This document shows, piece by piece, positions 34,514 to 45,245 of a DNA stretch of 64,000 nucleotides; positions within the stretch are counted from its first letter, which is position 1, and every line of letters begins with the position of its first letter. The position numbers and the translations under genes were made by a program. Source of the stretch: Haematococcus lacustris. Taxonomy: Eukaryota; Chlorophyta; Chlorophyceae; Chlamydomonadales; Haematococcaceae. The stretch spans positions 5,552,341 to 5,616,340 of the forward strand of contig JASKMD010000006.1 of the NCBI GenBank assembly GCA_030144725.1, in the 5' to 3' direction. The notes beneath the pieces are model-generated. The model did not search any database. It saw only the letters and a program-made list of their open reading frames with translations, and had not been told where the DNA came from.

Positions 34514-37259
34514 CTGAAGTAGTCCCTCCAAAGCAGCTCCATCACTACCCAGCTGTCAGTCCCCGCCTGCTGCACCTGCTGCTGCAGCTGGCGGTAAACC
34601 TGTGCACAGACGCATGACGGCGCCACCATCACACTTCATCACACTGCAACATATGCTTTGCACACTATAGTGATACTGTGAAACCAGCACCATCATTGCC
34701 ATCAGGGCAAGTGCGGTGATGACCATGGCGGTGATGATGGTGATGGTGATGATAACGGTGGTGGTACATTTTGCATGAATCACGGTGCGCAGCAGGTGCT
34801 TAACTGCAGACCAGGGAGGGGCCTGTGACTGCTGTTGTGAGCCTGACTGTCGGCAGCAGTAGCCTGACTGCGCTGTCTAAGACTGCGTGGGGGGGTGCAC
34901 CACAACACAGCATCACCACCACCATGCTTGCACAGCATCGGCTGCCGCACATGACATCAGCGGCGCAGTGGCATGGGAGAGGCACATGCAGCAGCCATGC
35001 GATGATGTGGCTGACTGCCTTACTGCCTGCAGGGCCCCTCCCCAGCCTCTACCCTACGTGAGACTACTCTACCCTACGTGAGACTACGTGACCCTACTCG
35101 GCCTGCCAGCAGCAGCTCAGCTTCCTCCCACCTGGCGAGGGGACAAGCACCCCAGTGCCAGCCAGGGGCTGATCTGCTGCACAGGAGCTCCACTCTGCTG
35201 CTGCTGCTGACCCTGCCCCTGCCCCTGCTGGCCTCGCTGCTGCTGCCTCTGCCTCTGCTGCTGCTCCTGACCTCCACCGCACAGCCTGGCTGCCCCCCGC
35301 CAGGTCCAGTGGGTCAGCTGCTGCAAGCCTTCCGTCTCTCCCCCTCTGAGGCCGGCCAGAGGTCCATTGGCTGCTGGAGAAGGTGACGGGAAACCCAGCT
35401 CAGGCAACGTAGGAAGCCTGCCAACATGCGTCAAGCTGCACAGCACAAGGGAACAGAACTTGCAGTTGTTGGCAGCGCATGCATCATCTAAAATTGTCAC
35501 CTGGCATCCTGCGGCATATGGGATTGGTGGAGCTGAAAGGGGTGCTGGTTGCTGGGATCCCTGCCATGCTTCCAGTCGGGCGCACCCCACAGGCCGTGGG
35601 TTCTACTCCTAGTCAGACCAGGTGGTTGTAGTTTGGGAGGCATGGTGGGACTGCTGAGCTTCCTGGCAGGCTAGCAGGCCCAGCTGGCCAGGAGCCCAGC
35701 CAGGCAGCTGGTAGCGAGCAGGTGTGAGGCGAGGCGGAGGAGTGAGGGGGGCTGAGAAGCCAGGCAATGAGGGGGCAGCGTAGCGGTTCACCCCCTCCCT
35801 CCATGATGCTCCAATGCGACTCCTGCCTCAATGCCCCAGCAGGATTTCCTGAATCCAGCCACTCACTGACTAAGGTTATTGAACTAGGGTGGTCTGACTA
35901 GGGTTCCTAGGAAAGGTCCCCAGGAGAGGTTCCACTGGCAGCCCTCACTTGCAGCTGCCCCATGTCCAAGGTCCAGCCTCACCCACCTCCCTGCACTGGT
36001 GGGCAGGCTGAAGGTGTCGGGTGCAGGGCAGGGAGGGCGCACTGGGATGCCTTTCACCGCGTCACAGAACGCTGTGTAGGTGGCAGGCATGGAGTCCAGC
36101 CTGCGCTCAACATGCTCCCACACCCACATGCACCTTGCTTTGTGGCTGGTTTCATGCTAGCGTGCAATGCGGATGCGCTGATGTGGAGCTAAGGGGCTGC
36201 CGTGTGGCTGGAATGCCGCCTTGTGATTGAAGTGCTGCCCTAGACACTGCCTTGCCGCAACAGGTAGAGCAGGGCCTCCCTCTCAAAGGCCGCAGCGCAC
36301 CAAGCCTCAGCTGCTGGCATCCCTGTCTGGCAGCCTACAAAGAATTACTGCATGGTCTGTGAGGCCTCATCAATGAACCCCCATGTCCGGGGCCGTGTTG
36401 AGGGGCCATGTTGAGGTGTGATGGGCAGCAGTGGGGGGCCACTAGCCTCTGTGCCTCACAGACCATGTGCTGGCCAGTCACACCCTGCCTGGCCCTGGTC
36501 ACACCCTGACCAGCCCTCGTCACACCTTGCATGGCCCTGGTCACACCTGCCGCCCAGCACTCACTGAAAGGGCATGTCCAGTGTGTGGTGCAAGGTGGAG
36601 GCGCCCCAGAAGCCCAAAAGCTGCCCGCCCTCAGCCGCCACCGCCTGGGCCACCGCCCTCTCCACCTTAGTCCATACACAGCAGCCGGCACCCACCCCAG
36701 TGAACAAGCAAGTAGCAGCACACTCCTGTACACCCGCTTCCTCACTGCCCACCATTCCCCTCTGCTCCTCCCATCGCCCACACCCCAGCCCAACTCCTCA
36801 CCCACCGCCCTCGCTCCTCACTCCTCAACCCCCAGCTCAACTCCTCACCCGCCGCCCTCGGACCCAGGTCTGACTGCTGCATAGCCAGCAGCTTACGCTC
36901 ACTTCCTGCCTCCAGCGTCACGCTCCTCACCCCTAGTGCTTGTCAAAGGTCCTCATCTACCCTGCTCAACTAGCATTTGTTGCCCTGTTGCTGCCCCCCC
37001 TCCCACCTGCTGCTCCTCTGGGGCAGCCTCCCAATGGCAAAACACACGACGCGCACCCAGCTCAACCAGCAGGCGGGGCAGCACCTGCTCAGGCTGGCCC
37101 CTGCGCAGAACCAGGTCCGCCCCTCGCGCCCGCAGTTGCTGCCGCAGGTCCGCTAGGCAATCGAGCAGGAAGCTGGCCCTCTGGTGGCTGGTAGGGCTGA
37201 AGCCAGTGCAGCTCTGCAGCAACAACAGCAGCAGCAGCAGCAGCACCTTTTGGAGCGGC

Positions 37260-37299
<40 letters not shown>

Positions 37300-38653
37300 G
37301 CAGCAGCAGCACCACTTGGAGCATTAGGAGCGGCTGCGGCAGATGCAACGGCGGCGGTGTCAGCAACAGCAGTGCAGGTCACCATGCACGCCCTCACACC
37401 ACTACTGCTGGCGTATGTGCTGTGTGCACTAGCTGAGGCGGTGGAGGGCAGCGGCATCAGTAGTGCCGTCACCACTTCCCAGGGTGGCCTGCTGCATAGC
37501 TGGAGCAGCAGCAGCTCAGGCAGTGGGCAGCTGTGCAAGGAGGTGCTGGCACGCATGTGTACATTCCCTGCCAGGTGGAGGGGCAGCAGCCAAGGTGGTG
37601 AGGCCTGCAGCTGAGCCTCACACAAGAGGCAGAAGCAGGCGGGTGTTCCTCTATCCTCGACTCTTGCCAACCGCCCCAGCCCTCCCCTTTGCTCCCACAC
37701 CCTCCGCACACCCCAGCACCCTCCTACAATTGCACTCTCGATCCCCTCCCCACCCCACCCCCTTGCAGACACACACCCCTCCCCAAGACACGCCCTCCAT
37801 AACACACGCCCTCCACTCCCTTCCCAAGCCCTCCCCAACCCACCTTCACCCCTGCCCCCTGCACCTTGCACCCGCGGCCCGCTGGCCTCTACCCTCCTGG
37901 CCCCCCCGGTCCACACACACGCCCTCACCGCCACACGCCCTCCACCCCTGCCCTCTACATTTCTGCCCCGCAGCCTCGCTGGCCTGTACACCTTACTGTA
38001 GTCCCGGGGGTCAAAGCAGTACACCAGCAGCACTGGGCCGCCCTGCAGGCAGGCGTGCCGCAGGGGCTCGTGGTCCTGCAGCCGCAGGTCGCTGCGCAGC
38101 CACACTAGGCTGGGCGCCCCTGGGCTGAGCTTAGGGCCCCGCCAGTGCTGCCAGGCGCCACGGACCTGCGGCAGCAGCCAGTGGGGCCTGGGTTGCTTGA
38201 CTTGCAGCATGCCTTGCTTCCCCACGTCCACCACTGCTAGTGCACACGCGCCCCTGAGCCTGGCTCTGTGCTGGTCCGGCTGCAGCTGCTGCACACAGCA
38301 CCGTCCTGTAGCCTTCTGCTGTTCTTGCTGCTGCTGCTGTCTCACCCCCGCCTGACTAATGAGGCAAGTTGCTGAAATGTGCAGACAGATGAACAGGTGG
38401 AAGGCACATGAACACAAGGGGCCATGTCCAGGGTAAAGGTGGGGCTAAGATGGGGAGGGAAACCCCGCCCCGCCCCGCCCTGCCTTGCCCTGCCCGACCC
38501 CGCCCCGTGCAGGCAGCTGGGTGGACTTACCAGGGTTGCTGCCAGCCGTGACACAGCGTAGAGTGCTGCACCCATGACTAGGTGCCGCAGTGCTGGGCCC
38601 TGCGGGGGTGCCATGCAGGATATGGGTGTAGTGCCACAAACATATGGCGACAA
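34514..38653 (-). CDS. CRY-DASH-type photolyase/cryptochrome, C-terminal half missing
   Basis: Exons: 38653 (or 38614)-38531, 38351-37992, 37213-37007, 36665-36565, 36100-35987, 35417-35132, 34599-34514, about 425 codons in one consistent phase. After a Gln-rich, transit-like N-terminus come the photolyase antenna-domain motifs: SLVWLRSDLRLQDHEPL, VYCFDPRDY, FLLDCLADLRQQL, GQPEQVLPRLL, VFCHWEAAPEE, GFWGASTLHH, MPATYTAFCDAVKG. The start of the FAD domain follows: LPTLPELGF, RGGETEGLQQL, SPWLALGCLSPRQ, MELLWRDYFR. The PTLxxLG, GGE and GCLSPR motifs fit CRY-DASH (single-stranded DNA photolyase or blue-light receptor). A Gln-rich insert sits before SPWLAL. After WRDYFR a good donor (AG|GTCAGC) appears, but no later exon is found, so the flavin-binding half is absent. 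It could be a pseudogene, a very distant 3' part or an assembly break. Its intron 36101-36564 holds a piece of RAD18. Confidence 0.85.
36329..36395 (+). other. RAD18 exon fragment inside cryptochrome intron
   Basis: About 67 bp match RAD18 exon positions 53991-54056 with four mismatches. In RAD18 the segment encodes AAYKELLHGLWGLINEP. Here it lies antisense in the intron 36101-36564 of the cryptochrome gene with no neighbouring RAD18 sequence. Confidence 0.88.
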
Positions 38654-39028
38654 GCTGCAAAGCAGTGGCCTCAGGGGAACAGGGCTGAGTGGGAGGTTGA
38701 GCTACACCGCTAGACACTGCTTGTTGATGCATGAACAATAGAGGGGCTGGGCATTAGGCAGGGTTGGGCATGCGCACTGAGACAGGCATCCATTAAGACC
38801 ACACCATCAGTACCTTGGAAGGTTCCCTTTTGTTTACGTCTGGCGCGCCCTTTGCCTTGATTTGCTGCTTGCTGCTGCATGATGTCTGCCTGACAGCGAC
38901 TGTGGTTTCAGTGTGGTGTGTTTGAGTGGGGTGCAGAGCTGGGAGTCTGCCTGCATGGGTCCGTCCGCCTGCAAGGCATGGCCCGACACCATGCACAGAC
39001 CTTGTCGGCTACGTAGACCTGTTGCTGG
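38654..39028. promoter_or_regulatory. Divergent promoter region
   Basis: 375 bp between the cryptochrome 5' end (minus) and the ATG at 39029 (plus), so both genes likely start here. No TATA or known light element identified. Confidence 0.4.
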
Positions 39029-41374
39029 ATGAATAGGCTAACCAGGTACACTGACCTGCTGGCACCCGTGGCCTGTCTTCCCTCGCTAGGTATGCGGGGA
39101 CCCCACCCCGGGCCGCAGAAAGGATGGACGCAAGAGGTGGGTACAATATATCTAGTGAAGCTTCAACAGCCATGCCAAGCAATGAGCTGCAATGCGACCG
39201 CGTTCAAAGTGTCCGATGTGTGATGTCCGTAGATGCGGCTCACGATGCTGTTCCATTGCGTTGCGCGCTACTTATTGAACCAATACCGCACTGTAACGTT
39301 GGCTGACCGAAGCTCCAAGGTCTGCCATGACCCGACCTCAGGGGACTGATGGGTCTGATCACCAGTACCGTGAGCAGGTTGAGAGTGGTGGGTTACTGTC
39401 CTGAAACCTCCGGCATAACATTTGGCAAGCAGCGGTTTGACGAGAATTGCGCGGGCGCTGCATGTACAGCATACAAAGGCATGCCAATCTGGCGAGCAGC
39501 CGGATGGCTGCTGTTGCACATAACGGTGCGGTGCATACCAGGTCAACGGACCAGCATGGCCTGCATGTAACTTGGCCGCTAATTGCCTCGCCTCCGCAGT
39601 CCATCTTCATCGTGGGCAAGATTGCATGGGCGATGATGCCCTACTATTACCTTGGTATAGCAGCCGCTGAGCAAAATGAGCAATTGCATCTTAGGTAGCT
39701 GGGTCTACACACTCTAGTTGACCCCGCGCTGCAGGATTCTACCCAGAGCTTCCACCTTTCACTTTTGGGGGTCTTTATTTGATGGCACTCCTGGTGTGGA
39801 CATTCTGTAAGATGTTCAGCAATGCATGCTTGCATGATGTTTACTGCATCATCCAGCTTCAGCTTAAGGGTGACTTGCCTGATGTGCTGCTGCGCCTTCT
39901 TCAACCCGTGAAGCCTGCAATTGCACAACACGACAAGCAATCTGTCATGCACCTGCATGCCCGCAGCTGCCCCGGGCACCAGCCGTGAGTCACTGACAGG
40001 CATCAAGATCACCAACGTTTTCATGATCTTCTTGACAGGAGCAGTAAGTGCGCCTAACAGTAAGACTGGAGCAGTAAGGCTACCATGCCAGCCTCCTTTG
40101 CTCACCATTGCCCTGCCACCTCGACTTTGCCTGGGATGGCTGTGCTGTGTCCAGCCTGGCCTGCACAGCATCACACCGGACCAGCACAGGCCTGCCTCAT
40201 GCTCACGTGAGATTGCAGCAGCTGGCTCCCATGTTGGGGCCAGCGACCACCTAGCCACCTGGTTGCAGCTGGAATGCATGAGTGGGTAGAGCAGCAAACG
40301 TGCTGCCTGCTTGCCTGTGCAGCACATCGCGCTGATGTACAAGTATCACAACATGAACACCCCACAGCAACAATACCCTCGGCGGTTGTGGAAGGTGCTG
40401 CATGAGGAGCACGGCTGGCAGGGAGGTCAGTGGCAGGGCTGGAAGCAGGGGCAGAGGCAAAGGCATGGGAGGGGGGTGGGGCAAGGGTTTCAGCGACCAT
40501 GATTGAGTTGGGTCAGGCATGCACCTAGCGTGCATAGCCCGTATGCTCTGCAGCATCCCACGCATGTTCACATGCTGCAATGGTTCCCCTTCAGTTTACT
40601 GGGGAAAGATGCTGTATGGCAGTGTCAGCCAGCAGCATGGCATTCAGGGCGCGGCACAGACTAGGAGCTGCGACAGGTCCTTGCTGCACTGCTGGCCTGT
40701 GTGGAGTTGTGCTCGCCATCTCCTGGACTGCGCCTTCACCACATCCAGTCAGGCGTCCTGCCATGCCCTGCGCAGCGCACTGGCTGGGGACCATGACAGC
40801 GCTGGAGCTCGTGCTGGATGCGGGCTTGCTCATCACGGCTGGGGGCACCGCCTTCTGCATTCACAAGTGAGGAGGCTGCGGCCCTTAGTGCCTAGTGACC
40901 CACACAGCTTACTCTGTCTCATGATCGGATTATGCCTGCTATACCCCAAATGTGAGTCTTACTCTTACCGCGCATGTGCTATGTGTAGCAGGGAGTGCAG
41001 GGATAGTCTGCAGCCATCAGTGAAGCAGGGCCCTATGCCAGTTTAGACCCCCTTTGCTGCTCACCGCACCTCTGCCCCGCCTTGCTGTATCAAGAGCGTA
41101 CCCAGCCCCATACCTGCGCGGTGCTACCTTCTGATTCTGAAAAGCACCTTGACCTGGTGACCCCGCCGTCAGCAGTCTATCACCTGCAATGCCTGAAGGA
41201 GGGCCTGTGCAATGCGTTACTGCAATCCCTGCCCTGTGCAGCTTCATTATGCGCAAGATGGTGGTGGTCAAGAAGATGAAGGCGCTAAAGCAAAGCGCTG
41301 CCTTGGCTGCCCCCGCTGTGGAAGCTGCAGCCCCAAAAGCCACTGCAGTCAAGAAGCGTGTGGGACGTGCCTGA
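39029..41374 (+). CDS. 208-residue membrane protein, function unknown
   Basis: Nine exons: 39029-39045, 39119-39136, 39342-39369, 39600-39654, 39967-40043, 40323-40425, 40595-40676, 40753-40866, 41242-41374; 627 nt, in phase throughout. The model starts MNRLTRKDGRKR, then has hydrophobic segments at about 14-37 (LMGLITSTSIFIVGKIAWAM) and 49-66 (ITNVFMIFLTGA), and a third at about 143-163 (LELVLDAGLLITAGGTAF). A Lys/Ala-rich tail (KKMKALKQSAALAAP to KKRVGRA) ends the protein. Between the second and third segments is a conserved-looking loop (YKYHNMNTPQQQYPRRLWK). I do not recognise the family; location and role are unknown. The two first exons are tiny and least certain. A TGTAA lies 129 nt past the stop, and the 3' UTR begins with an 80-bp copy of RAD18 sequence. 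Confidence 0.65.
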
Positions 41375-41452
41375 GCAGCAGCCTGGCCAGGTGCCACCGC
41401 AGCCACAGGGCTTGCTGGGCCCAGTGGCAGCTCTGCCAGAGCAGGGCCGCTG
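41373..41452 (+). other. 80-bp identical copy of RAD18 coding sequence in a 3' UTR
   Basis: Bases 41373-41452 are identical to 55004-55083 in the large RAD18 exon. The copy starts inside the stop codon of the 208-residue protein gene (TGA at 41372-41374), on the same strand. Confidence 0.95.
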
Positions 41453-41502
41453 GCTTACAGGAGGCATCAGCGCATTCCCCTGCTACTAGGAGCTGCGTTA
41501 TC

Positions 41503-41507
41503 TGTAA
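41503..41507 (+). terminator. Candidate polyadenylation signal TGTAA
   Basis: 129 nt after the stop of the 208-residue membrane protein gene. Confidence 0.45.
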
Positions 41508-41757
41508 TCCGGATTGTATGCGTGGTAACAGCACGCCTAGACTGTGCCCTGTGGCTGGGATGCAGCTTGCAAGTCTGCCCTGGAGCATGGAGTGGCACGT
41601 GGATACAAGAGCTGCTGAAGTATGATTGTCAATCCTGGACTATGGCTCTTTGTTAGACAGGCTTGTGATGGAAGGCCAGGTGGGTCCCAGCTGGCCCATA
41701 CCGTGAAAGACCGCCCGGACCCGTGGGTATAAAAATCTGTAATGAAAGGCGATAGAT

Positions 41758-42554
41758 AGATAGGTGGCTTACACCGCTTAAGCCGTCAGCCGTTAGGCTG
41801 CTTGGCCGCCCTCCCCCTCTAGGGGTTCGGGACTTTCTGTAACGCACTTCAATCTAAGGTGTACAAACAAAGGTGCCCATGGGCTCAAAATGAAGTCATG
41901 CAAGATCTCATTATTGTTCTGAAAAGACATGGCTGCTCCCTGATGGATCTCGTGGCAGTGCACTCAAGGATAAAAAGCATGGCGTCATCCACTGTGTCAA
42001 GCTTGAGGCCATTGACGCTAACCTGAGCTCTCGGGGGCCGAGTCCCTAGCCCCGGCCCTCTCCCACGCCCTGAGCCCCCACCGCCCTGAGCTTACCCGTA
42101 GGAGTCTCCCCAGACGCACCTAACCCCGCTTGATGCCTTGTGCGGTGATTCCCCAAAGGGGGAGAGAGTGGGCGGCTCTTGGTTGGGGAGCCTGGTGCCG
42201 AGTGGCCGCCACCCCCCAGGGGGAAGGGCGGGGGGGGGGCAGATGGTTGAGGACTGCTGCTGTTGCTGCTGCATTGCGCTGTGTCTGGTTGGGCAGGGTG
42301 GGGCGACCTGGTGCCACAGTCTTGGCTGTTGTCTGGCTGGGGCCCGCTGCTGCTGCTGCTGCTGCTGCTGCACCGCGCTGCACCTGGTTAGGCGAGGCGG
42401 GGCGGCTGCCCGGCGCAGCTGTCTTCCCCGGAGCCTTGCCGGCTGGTGCCTGGTTAGGCCCCCCTGCTGCTGCTGCTGCACCGCGCTGCACCTGGTTAGG
42501 CGAGGCGGGGCGGCTGCCCGGCGCAGCTGTCTTCCCCGGAGCCTTGCCAGAACC
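41758..42554 (-). mobile_element. Retrocopy with LINE 3' tail, 16-bp target-site duplication
   Basis: Flanked by ATGAAAGGCGATAGAT at 41742-41757 and 42555-42570. On the minus strand the last ~250 bp (42010-41758) match the 3' end of the neighbouring LINE (42827 onward) and end in TATC units. The 5' two thirds are not homologous to that LINE. They contain two near-identical ~108-bp units (starts about 42363 and 42471) coding on the minus strand for Ala/Pro/Gln-rich peptide (PGSRPASPNQVQRGAA). It is either an internally deleted copy carrying ORF1-like sequence or a chimera made by template switching. Confidence 0.7.
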
Positions 42555-42868
42555 ATGAAAGGCGATAGATTGTAATGTTGTGAATCAGCAGCTACTTCGA
42601 AGGCACCCACGCAAGTTGCCGGCCGGCACCTGTGATTTTATAATACGATACGTATCGGTATCGATACACGTATCTTGTATTACCCATCACTGGTTGTGAT
42701 GTTGACAAGAGAAGTGTCAGCGTCACCTCTTGCGGGCTTCGCTGGCTAACGGGGATGGCAGGGGCGAAGCCAGGCGGCACCATGCAGTCGCCCAACTGGG
42801 GGTGATCAAATGTGTCGCAGATGTGATAGATAGATAGATGTGGCTTACACCGCTTAAGCCGTCAGCCG

Positions 42869-44169
42869 TTAGGCTGCTAGGCCGCCCTCCCCCTCAAGGG
42901 GTTCGGGACTTTCTGAAACGCACTTCATAGCAAGGTGCACAAACAAAGGTGCACATGGGCTCAACATGAAGTCATGCAAGTTCTCATTGTTGTTCTGTAA
43001 AGTCAAGGCAAACTCCGGCTGCTCCCTGATGGAACTCGTGGCAGTGCACTCAAAGATGAAATGCATGGCGTCATCCACTACCCCCTCTGTGCATCTGGTG
43101 CATGTGCGATCAATGAAAGTTACCCCCTCAAACCGAGCCTTCTCCACCCCCAGACCGCTGTTGCCTAACCTGAACCTAGTCAGGCTCGTGCGAACTTCTG
43201 TAGAGAGCTGTCTGTTCAGCAGGTGTGGGTGCCATGTGATTGATGCCAATGCCGTCCCCATGCTTAAACCATGCAGCATACGAACATCTCTCCCGATGCA
43301 CCGTCTCAGGCAGTCTAGGGTCTCCCTCAAACCCAACCCAACGCCTCCCCCACCTCTCGAGCCACTTGACTTCCATAGCCTTGGTGCCTAGGACCATGTC
43401 CGGGCTCAAGGTGAACTCACCCCCCATCAGCTCTCTGGCGGCAAGCTGGAACTGAGCACTCCAACTAGCCTGACAGCTCCTGCCTAACTCCACATCTGCC
43501 TTGATGACCCTCATCAGCAGGTCACTGAGGGAAAGTTTGGCAGTGTTCCAGAACTTGCATGCAGCCCTTAGCCAGTAAAGTTGGAGGGGCAGCTGCCCCA
43601 ACTCATGCAGCACCATCAGGCCTGACACTGAGCTACGTACCCTGGCAGCAAACCTGAGAAAGCTGAGCATGCGTGTTTGCACTGGGTTGGAGAGTTGCAC
43701 ACCATGCCCAAGGAAAGCAGTGCCCCATACCTGGCTGCCATACAGCCCTAAGGGGAGCACAAACGCTCTAATGAGGTGACACAGGGCATATGGATCATGC
43801 AGGACCCCATACTCTCTGGCACGCTTGCACGCCTGGCGCATGGCGAGGAACATGCCAGCCCTCATATGAGTGGCAGCAAAAGCAGGGGTGGCGCTGGGGT
43901 TGAAGTGCATGCCTAAGTACTTGAACTCTCTCACCACAGGCAGGATCTCATGCTTGTACCCAATGCTAGGTGCTGCAGTCTGTGAGTTGCCATTGAAGAC
44001 CATCACTTTTGACTTGCCCACATTGACTGTAAGGTGTTTCCTGTCTGCAAAGCCTTGCAGCTGGCAGACCAGCCGCTGCAGCCCGTGGGACGAGGTGCTC
44101 ACCAGGGTCAGGTCATCAGCATACATGAAATGGGTGACAGGTGTGCCTTGCACTCTCACAGCATCAACG
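42869..44169 (-). pseudogene. LINE reverse transcriptase, C-terminal part
   Basis: Continues the frame broken at 48299. It has the catalytic YADD box (THFMYADDLTLVS), then thumb-type sequence (HLTVNVGKSKVMVF), LREFKYLG-like (REFKYLGMHFN), and a C-terminal zinc-knuckle-like region (CTRCTEGVVDDAMHFIFEC). Stop at 42869-42871. Confidence 0.85.
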
Positions 44170-44312
44170 CACTCGTAGGAATTAGCAGCCAGGCGCCTAG
44201 ACCGACTTTGGCCGTTGGGGCTGAAATTTTGCACATTGGTAGCTTTTGATGTGAGCAATCCAACCCAAAAGGAATCAGGCAAAAAATATCAAAGGCTGGG
44301 GCTGGGGGGTAC

Positions 44313-44666
44313 TGTTCAGTGCGTTCAGTGCAATGTTCAGTGCGTTCAGTGCACGGTTCAGTGCGTTTAGTGCAATGTTCAGTGCGTTCAGTGCTAGGTT
44401 CAGTGCGTTCAGTGCACAATTCAGTGCGTTCAGTGCAAGGTTCAGTGCGTTCAGTGCAAGGTTCAGTGCGTTCAGTGCAATGTTCAGTGCGTTCAGTGCA
44501 ATGTTCAGTGCATTCAGTCCCATGTTCAGTGCGTTCAGTGCACGGTTCAGTGCGTTCAGTGCACGGTTCAGTGCGTTCAGTGCAAAGTTCAGTGCGTTCA
44601 GTGCAAGGTTCAGTGTGTTCAGTGCAATGTTCAGTGCATTCAGTGCTATGTTCAGTGCGTTCAGGT
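44313..44666 (+). repeat. Left subterminal array, ~18-bp units
   Basis: About 19 units of TTCAGTGCGTTCAGTGCA type inside the left end of the DNA transposon. Confidence 0.95.
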
Positions 44667-45245
44667 CACCCCCGCCATTGGCTGCACCCCTGATAACTAT
44701 CCGACTGATCTTTAAGATTTTTTCAGCGATTCTTGCGCAGGGCTGTGCAGCTCACGAGCGCGAGGCTAGCGGGCTGCTCGGGCTGATGTGCACCTGTGCC
44801 GGGGCGGGCGGGGGTGTTGAGAATTCTGGTCGCATTGTGCCGAAATTGGCCTGCTTAGTGGGGCTGTGATCGGCGAATAGCTATCTCGCTCAGCGGCTCA
44901 GCTTTTCAAAATTTTGTATTTCTTGTCGGGCGCAGGACCCCCCCGACATGTGTTCTAGTGCTAGTGCTAGTGCTGATCATGTGCTTGATAGTGTTGGTGT
45001 GGCTTCCGGGCTGTCCCTGCACAACAATGTGCGACAACAAGCGTGCGACAAATTTGCATGAGAAGGGCACTTTTCCGGCCGTTCTCACTGTCCAACCAGG
45101 GCGGCAGGATGTAAACTGCCAGTTCTGTGCGGCTCCTTGTGTGGGCTTCTATCGTGTAATCAGGACATAAACGCGTTGTGTTCATGTTTGGGCCGTTTGT
45201 GATGCTCCAAAGTAGACCCCCATGCACCTTACATAACCAGCCAAA

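Noticed and set aside
36742..36930. Extra cryptochrome exon (VRSVTLEAGSERK)
   Set aside because: The exon ending EEQQ joins directly in phase to VERAVAQAV, matching the family without it, and its own donors do not keep the frame.
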